A stretch of DNA of 64,000 nucleotides from Cornus controversa (Eukaryota; Streptophyta; Magnoliopsida; Cornales; Cornaceae). This document shows, in pieces, positions 58,450 through 64,000 of this stretch. The position numbers were made by a program, and so were the translations under genes. A model generated the notes under the pieces. It was not told the DNA's origin. It was given only the letters and a program-made list of their open reading frames with translations, and searched no databases. The stretch covers positions 34,085,001 to 34,149,000 of the forward strand of contig CM048845.1 of the NCBI GenBank assembly GCA_026545225.1, read 5' to 3'. How positions within the stretch are numbered: position 1 is the first letter of the stretch; every line of letters begins with the position of its first letter.

Positions 58450-59490
58450 GCAATTTAGATATAGCTTACAGGGATTGAACCACTGGATGGTTCAAATTAT
58501 ACTTACCTAGAAGACATGTTTTTATATTATATTGGGTTTATTAGACTACGAGTCTGTACCTTTTAAGGAGAAACCCTCTATGTTGGTTGCAGAGTCTTCT
58601 GAGGTAGTAAAGTTGTTACATTTTAAGTGGACTAAAGGTAATTCAATTGCCATAAGGTTGATTTGTGATTCTATTGGTGTGATTTGTGGGGTGGTATTCT
58701 AGTATTTAATACTGCTAATAAACTTCTTGATCTGATTAGGAAGTAGTTCATGGCACCAAGAAGTAGTTAAAGTATTATTATCTGACACAACTTGTGTCAG
58801 CCAGATATGATGACAATGGTTCAATGAGGGAGCACATTTATACGAAGTGCAAACTGGTTAATGCTTTAAGGGAGCAGAGAATCACATTTGATGATAAGTT
58901 ATTAGTCCACATAGTGATATATTAATTCTCTGTTTAGGTCTTTTTGAGAAATTCAAGGTGAATTATAATTCACATGAGACAAAATAAAATATTAACCAGC
59001 TATTAGCACTTTGTGTGATTGAGGAAGAGCGACTCAAGGGAATTAAAATTGAGTCAGACCATTTTGTCGTAAATGATAGCAGTAAGAATATTTTTTACAA
59101 GAAAATAATCGGCAAGAAAGGAAATCAAATATAACAATAAAAGAAAATGCATGATCATATGAATGATGAATGCTGGTTCTGCAAAATGAAAGGGAATCAA
59201 AATAAAGTTGTTGTGGTTATAGTGTTTGGTTAGAGAAAAACAAAGCAGGTGTGAAATTAAACTTTATTCTATAAATGTGCCTGAAAATTTATGGGGATTA
59301 ATTCTGGTGTGATCATACATGCCACTTATTTTTCTATGGACTTGATACTTTTCGGATAAATCGTGCTTTCGTTAAAGAGGATTCATTTATGTTGTGGCAT
59401 AGGAGATTGGGGTGTGTCTCTTAAAAGAGACATGGACGCTTGGTTAAGGATAAGATTATTGGACTACTAATTTTTTAGATTATAATTTAT
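58450..59490 (+). pseudogene. Copia gag and pre-integrase relic
   Basis: GIEPLDGSNYTYLEDM, SMREHIYTKCKLVNALREQR, DDKLLVH, FEKFKVNYNSHETK and LLALCVIEEERLK match the UBN2-type Copia gag across several frames. A WFCKMKGN segment is a decayed zinc knuckle. LWHRRLG...GRLVKDKII near 59395-59455 matches the GAG-pre-integrase motif. Many stops and shifts make it non-functional. Confidence 0.7.
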
Positions 59491-59514
59491 GTCACTACAA
59501 GAAAAATCACTTTT

Positions 59515-59850
59515 AACGACGGGCAAAAATTCTTTCCACGACGGGCATCGTCCGTTGTAGTATCGCCTGTCGTAGTTGATAATTAACTTTCTACAACGGT
59601 CTCAATGATCGTTGTAGAAAGTCCACTTTCCACGACGGACCTTAGGCCCGTCGTGGAAATTTTACTTTTTACGAGGGGCCTTGTTCATCGTAGAAAGTCT
59701 ACTTCCACGACAGAACTTGGGGTCGTCGTAGACACTCCACTTTCGACGACGAGGCTTGCCCGTCATAGAAAGTAAATATTTCACAACGGTCCAGGCCCGT
59801 CGTGGAAAGTGGACTTTCCACGACGGGCAAGGCTCGTCGTAAAAAGTAAA
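59515..59850. repeat. CCACGACGGGC subterminal repeats
   Basis: More than ten TTTCCACGACGGGC / GCCCGTCGTGGAAA motifs in both orientations, a motif set different from the CCGGCGG repeats of the first CACTA element. Confidence 0.85.
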
Positions 59851-60453
59851 TTTGTTTAAAAAAAAAATTTGGATACTTTCCATTGTCCCAAAACCTGTAC
59901 AACAACCAAACCAACCAGAACTCCATCCAAATCCATGTATATCCTCACCAAGCCTTGTATAAACAACATGATCTAAATACAAAAAAGTTAAAAGCATAGA
60001 AAATGGTAAATTTGAATCGAAATCTCACCAATCACAAAAAATAAATCCCCATCCATTTTTATATTCATTAAAGAGTTCAAAAGTACAAAGTTCCATCATT
60101 CAAGGGCCACAATAACACCACAATTTGGTGAGTACAACCAAATAAAGGAAGGCAATTATAATGGTTTGAAATGATAACCTCACCATTCAAGATTGACCAG
60201 AGAAAGGTGTGGTATGTACAGAATCTTTTATATTATGGATCCTTAACTCTCCTAAGTGTGACCGACTCTCTGAGGTTGAGGCAGTAGTGGAAGGTTCCAT
60301 ATGGAAGGTTCTATCTCACATTTGGTTCCAGCTATGTATTCATCATAGCGCTCATAACAGTAACTAGATCCTCAATTTAGCTAGAAGGACAGTGCAGCAT
60401 ACTGAAATGGAATTCCTTTTGGCCACCTGAACTATTTCTAGCAAAGCAGCAGC

Positions 60454-61540
60454 TAAGACAAACATAAAATGTAGTAACAAGTGTGCTCATTTAATATTTG
60501 AAAATTAAATATCATTATTAGAAAATACAGTTTCAGAACATGCTTCTTACAAAATAAATTGAGCTAAATCAATTTCTAGAATGCAAATGCCTATGTGGAG
60601 ATAAATGTAGAGCCTTATAACTTCACCAACACCTTTAATTAGATCAAATACACTTGGTTGAATGTTAATATCAGTGCATGAATTAAGTTAAAATAGATTA
60701 GCCTCCTTGGAGCCTTTCCAATATGATTGATAGCAAGAAGAGATTATATCAGCCATGAACAATACTTTAGCATAGGCATTTGAGTCACTACAATATAGCA
60801 ACGATACAGTATGGTTATGATCAGACCCTAAAAGTTAATAAGCAAGATGGGCACTTCTTTGCAAGATTCATTTGACAGCAACACTTGACAAAAATAGCTA
60901 AGTTCAAGGTAGTCATTGGTTAATCCTATATAAATACATATGCAGAAGTAATTTGCCCTAAGACAGACATAAAATGTAGTAACAAGTGTGCTCATTTAAT
61001 ATTTGAAAATTAAAAATCAGTCTTCAGAAAATACAGTTTCAGAACATGCTTCTAACAAAATAAATTGAGCTAAATCAATTTCTAGAATGCAAATGCCTGT
61101 GTGGAGATAAATGCAGCATTATAACTTCACCAACACCTTTAATTAGATCAAATACACTTGGTTGAATGTTAATATCAGTACATGAATCAAGTTAAAATAG
61201 ATTAGCCTTCTTTCCAATATGATTGATAGCAAGAAGAGATTATATCAGCCATGAACAGTACTTCAGCATAGGCAAGTTATGCTTTGAGCAAGATCAGTTT
61301 CAATTTTGACCAATATAGATCAAAAGGAGCTTAATGTGTTATTTGAAGTATGCTAAAGTGCATTTGAGTCATTACAGTACAGCAACAATACAGTATGGTT
61401 ATGATCAGACCCTAAAAGTTAATAAGCAAGATGGGCACTTCTTTGCAAGATTCATTTGACAACAACACTTGACAAAAATAGCTAAGTTCAAGGTAGTCAT
61501 TGCTTAATCCTATATAAATACATATGCAGAATCAATTGAT
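60454..61540. repeat. Tandem duplication of about 0.5 kb
   Basis: The block from ACATAAAATGTAGTAACAAG (60459) to CCTATATAAATACATATGCAG (about 60945) recurs from about 60966 to 61532 with a short insertion. No coding content was recognised; 61540-63680 is AT-rich without a gene. Confidence 0.8.
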
Positions 61541-63688
61541 GCAGTCCAAATCACTTTTAATTGTATGTAACAGTGTATATGAATTTTTTGTCATCACAAG
61601 GTAGCTCAAAACAATAGATAGCAATCTGCAGAAAATCAAATGCTCAGAAGAAGGCACCAAGTAACCACAACAGTCATCAATTAAAGCTCAATATGATATG
61701 GTCAATGTAATTGAACCATTAGAGTCCATACGAATGTAGTGGTTGAAGATTTAGTGACAATTTGACAGCAACTTTAGACCTTAAAAATAGTAGACCACAG
61801 AAAAGATCTGGTATGCCATGCTTAACTTAAATTTAGCTATTGTTCAATGCAAACTAGTGTGAAAGCTCACTCTAAATACTAATTAAAATATGCTCAAAGT
61901 CTTAACGGACATGTCAAACCACCCTTAATATAATAATGATGCAATTTTGAGACAGTACAATTTTAAAGGTTCAGATTTGGGGTTTTGGTTATGAAAATGT
62001 GAAGCAAATTCTAGAACAGCCTCAACTTTGCAAGAATGATTTCAATATGAGGAAAAATACTTGTCTAACACATAAGAAAAAACTTAGAAGCTCTTCAAAT
62101 AGTATTAGACCAGAATTTAGAAACTTTGACAGCTAAACATGAACTTGACTGAGATTTGAAAAGTGAAAATGGAGAAATGCTTCTAATTCAACTTGAAATT
62201 AGCTTTAATAATGATGAAATTAGAAGTTACATTTGCAGAGATCAATAATGATATTAAAACACTTGGTAGGTTGAGCATATCAGTATAGTGTACACCAAAA
62301 AGCTATAAACAGTTTAACACAAAATATATTCTGCTTATAGATTAAACATTTAGAAATTTAATGTCTGTAAAATTAAAACTTCAGAGAGCACTTAGTTATA
62401 CCTTGTTCAAGACAATAAGAGCATAGAACATACTCACAGTGTTGGTAGAGGTCTTTGCAGTAGCTTTAGGCACCCAAGTACCTGCTCAGATTCTGTAGAA
62501 TAGTTCCAGTAGCTATGCATCAAATGTCAATGGATTTGAAATAATTTCTGGTTTTTAAATTAGTTATGAAGCAGTCTAGAAATCCCATACATGACTCTCT
62601 CAGACTCTCTAATGGTGTTGCTTACAGAGAACATTTTTATTCATTTAAATTTTTTTTTTTTTTTTTTGTGCACCCTGTCACAATACAACCTTTTTGTATA
62701 TATATATATGAGGCTCAACTCCTTCTAACGGCATCAAAATATTAAAATTATACCCTTTTCAACATGTCCCCCATGTTTTCCAGAAAATATAATAATTTAA
62801 ACAAACACCTTTAGCATTCCAAATTACTATATATGCAACCAGCCATTCACACATATATGCAACCAGCAATTACCATATAACCAACCCCAAGCCGAGTTTG
62901 CATAATCAAGGAACCTTGGTTCTCCATCTACTTGAATGCAACATGCAGAATGGGAATCCCCTAGAGTTTAAAGCACTACCCATGTATAAGTTGTAGCCTG
63001 TGCTTTGTGGACTTGAATCAAGTGTATTTGTAATAGGAACCTATCAAGAGGGATCGATTTACATACGCGAGCAGAAAAGAGGTTCCAATCATGCTACTTA
63101 TCATAAAAGAGGAAGAAGAAGAAAAAGAAGAAGAAAGGCATAGCCATGCTTTTATGCATTAGCTCTAACTAGCAAAGCGACAACTTTTGAAATCAGAGTG
63201 AATTTGTAGACTAGTGATAAAAAAATATAGCAGGAGCCTGTTGATAAATTCAGAGTCGGTTGTATAAAGTTAGTCAAATCCACAAATAAACATGAGCAGA
63301 ATGATTAGGTAGTTCCAAAAAATTATGTAACTAACAAACTGAATATTTCTCAAAATTGGCACAAAAATTTTATACAAAATAATATATAAATTGAGCTGAC
63401 GCTAAAGTGAAGAAACAGAAAATTGGAATTCATATCATGATCCGTGGTTTTAAATTTTCTGCGTATAGTTGGTAAAGTAAAATTGGATTGAAACACGCAT
63501 CGCATATGAACAAGGTTCAATGGTGGTAGGATAACAATATTGTTTCCTAGAAATTCAGAACAGAAAAAAATAATGAAAACATAAAAAATATTCAATAAAA
63601 AAAATGAAAAGAAGATAAAAAACAAAGGAACATTACATGCTATCTTACTCATTGTACCGACTTAAGAGTCATTTGTGTGATTTCAAAT

Positions 63689-63868
63689 GCGCTTGTTGGA
63701 TCAATCCCAGACCAGCTTAGTACACTGTCAAAATTATTATATCTTGGTCTCGCTGCAAATAACCTGACAGGAACTATCCCAGCTTAGATAGGAAACTTTT
63801 CATCATTATTTGCTCTCTCATTTGCCAAGAACAATCTGTATGGTCGCATACCCCCTGAGCTTGATTGT
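63689..63868 (+). pseudogene. LRR receptor-kinase fragment
   Basis: The frame reads ALVGSIPDQLSTLSKLLYLG, then LAANNLTGTIPA, a stop at 63785-63787, IGNFSSLFALSFAKNNLYGR and IPPEL. It follows the plant LRR consensus LxxLxxLxLxxNxLxGxIPxxIGN over about two and a half repeats, as in extracellular domains of LRR-XII receptor-like kinases. A TAG interrupts it and TAA closes it at 63869. It may be a captured fragment in the CACTA element or a flanking gene relic; no kinase domain is in the window. Confidence 0.6.
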
Positions 63869-64000
63869 TAAGCAAGTCAATCTATAGATACAATATATTT
63901 TTCTCCATTTGAAGTGAAGAGAGCATATGAACTTTTTGTGATTTCTCCTCTGTCATCTTTGCATCATTGAATTCAATAGTTGTTTAACTTATTGAGTTAT

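Larger units (their letters stand above)
56313..59492 (+). mobile_element. Copia element relic (5' LTR, leader, broken gag)
   Basis: An LTR, an initiator-Met PBS, a non-coding leader of about 1.6 kb, a gag relic and a pre-integrase motif are in collinear order. The element ends where a CACTA element begins at 59493; the remainder may lie beyond the window. Confidence 0.78.
59493..64000. mobile_element. Second CACTA element, left part (right end outside window)
   Basis: CACTACAAGAAAAATCACTT starts at 59493 inside the Copia relic. Subterminal repeats of CCACGACGGGC and complements fill 59515-59850. No inverted CACTA end was found before 64000, so the right border, TSD and the membership of distal sequence are unconfirmed. 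No transposase ORF is visible. Confidence 0.65.

Overview
This window looks like plant nuclear DNA, most likely from a dicot. The evidence is that almost every recognisable piece is a plant-type transposable element: Tat- and Athila-type Ty3/gypsy elements, Copia elements with an initiator-Met primer site, CACTA elements with CACTAC termini, a PIF/Harbinger relic and a plant-type LINE. The few host-like pieces are fragments of plant gene families: a pseudo-response regulator, a copper P-type ATPase and an LRR receptor. I see no intact host gene, rRNA or tRNA gene. Element calls rest on reading motifs by eye; no database search was possible.

Layout, left to right. 1-6057: a Copia-type element (+) that carries only gag, entering the window inside its 5' LTR. 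It sits in a decayed Tat-lineage gypsy element (6058-14758): gag, protease, RT, RNase H, second RNase H and integrase on +, a 3' tandem repeat, a broken antisense accessory ORF, and a 347-bp 3' LTR. 14759-16610: AT-rich spacer with a frameshifted TOC1/PRR-like receiver fragment, cut by a CACTA element (16611-20474, TSD TCA) that carries a copper-ATPase fragment. 20475-25130: spacer with a Harbinger transposase relic.

25133-56236: a LINE relic interrupted by a three-deep nest, all on the minus strand. A second copy of the gag-only Copia family (25673-55992, TSD ATATC) contains Athila-type element A (26936-51149, TSD ATAAA), which contains Athila-type element B (35425-48448, TSD CAGTG). LTR identity rises inward, roughly 96%, 98.9% and 99.6% by hand count, as expected for successive insertions. 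B has an uninterrupted 1873-codon gag-pol and an intact second ORF. A lacks the whole integrase and has several stops.

56313-59492: a Copia relic with 5' LTR, leader and broken gag. 59493 to the window end: the left part of a second CACTA element; an LRR-receptor fragment lies near the right edge.

The most unusual theme is that the retroelement families here carry their own arrays of short palindromes next to TATA-like boxes. The motifs are GGACCGGTCC in the gag-only Copia family, TTTCGATTGATCGAAA in Athila B, GGGCGATCGATCCCCC in Athila A and a GGCC/GCCGGGC-rich block in the Tat element. In three families the array stands upstream of the separate accessory ORF; in Athila B and the Copia family it is also in the LTR. 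This suggests a family-specific promoter or recognition system; the function is inferred, not shown.
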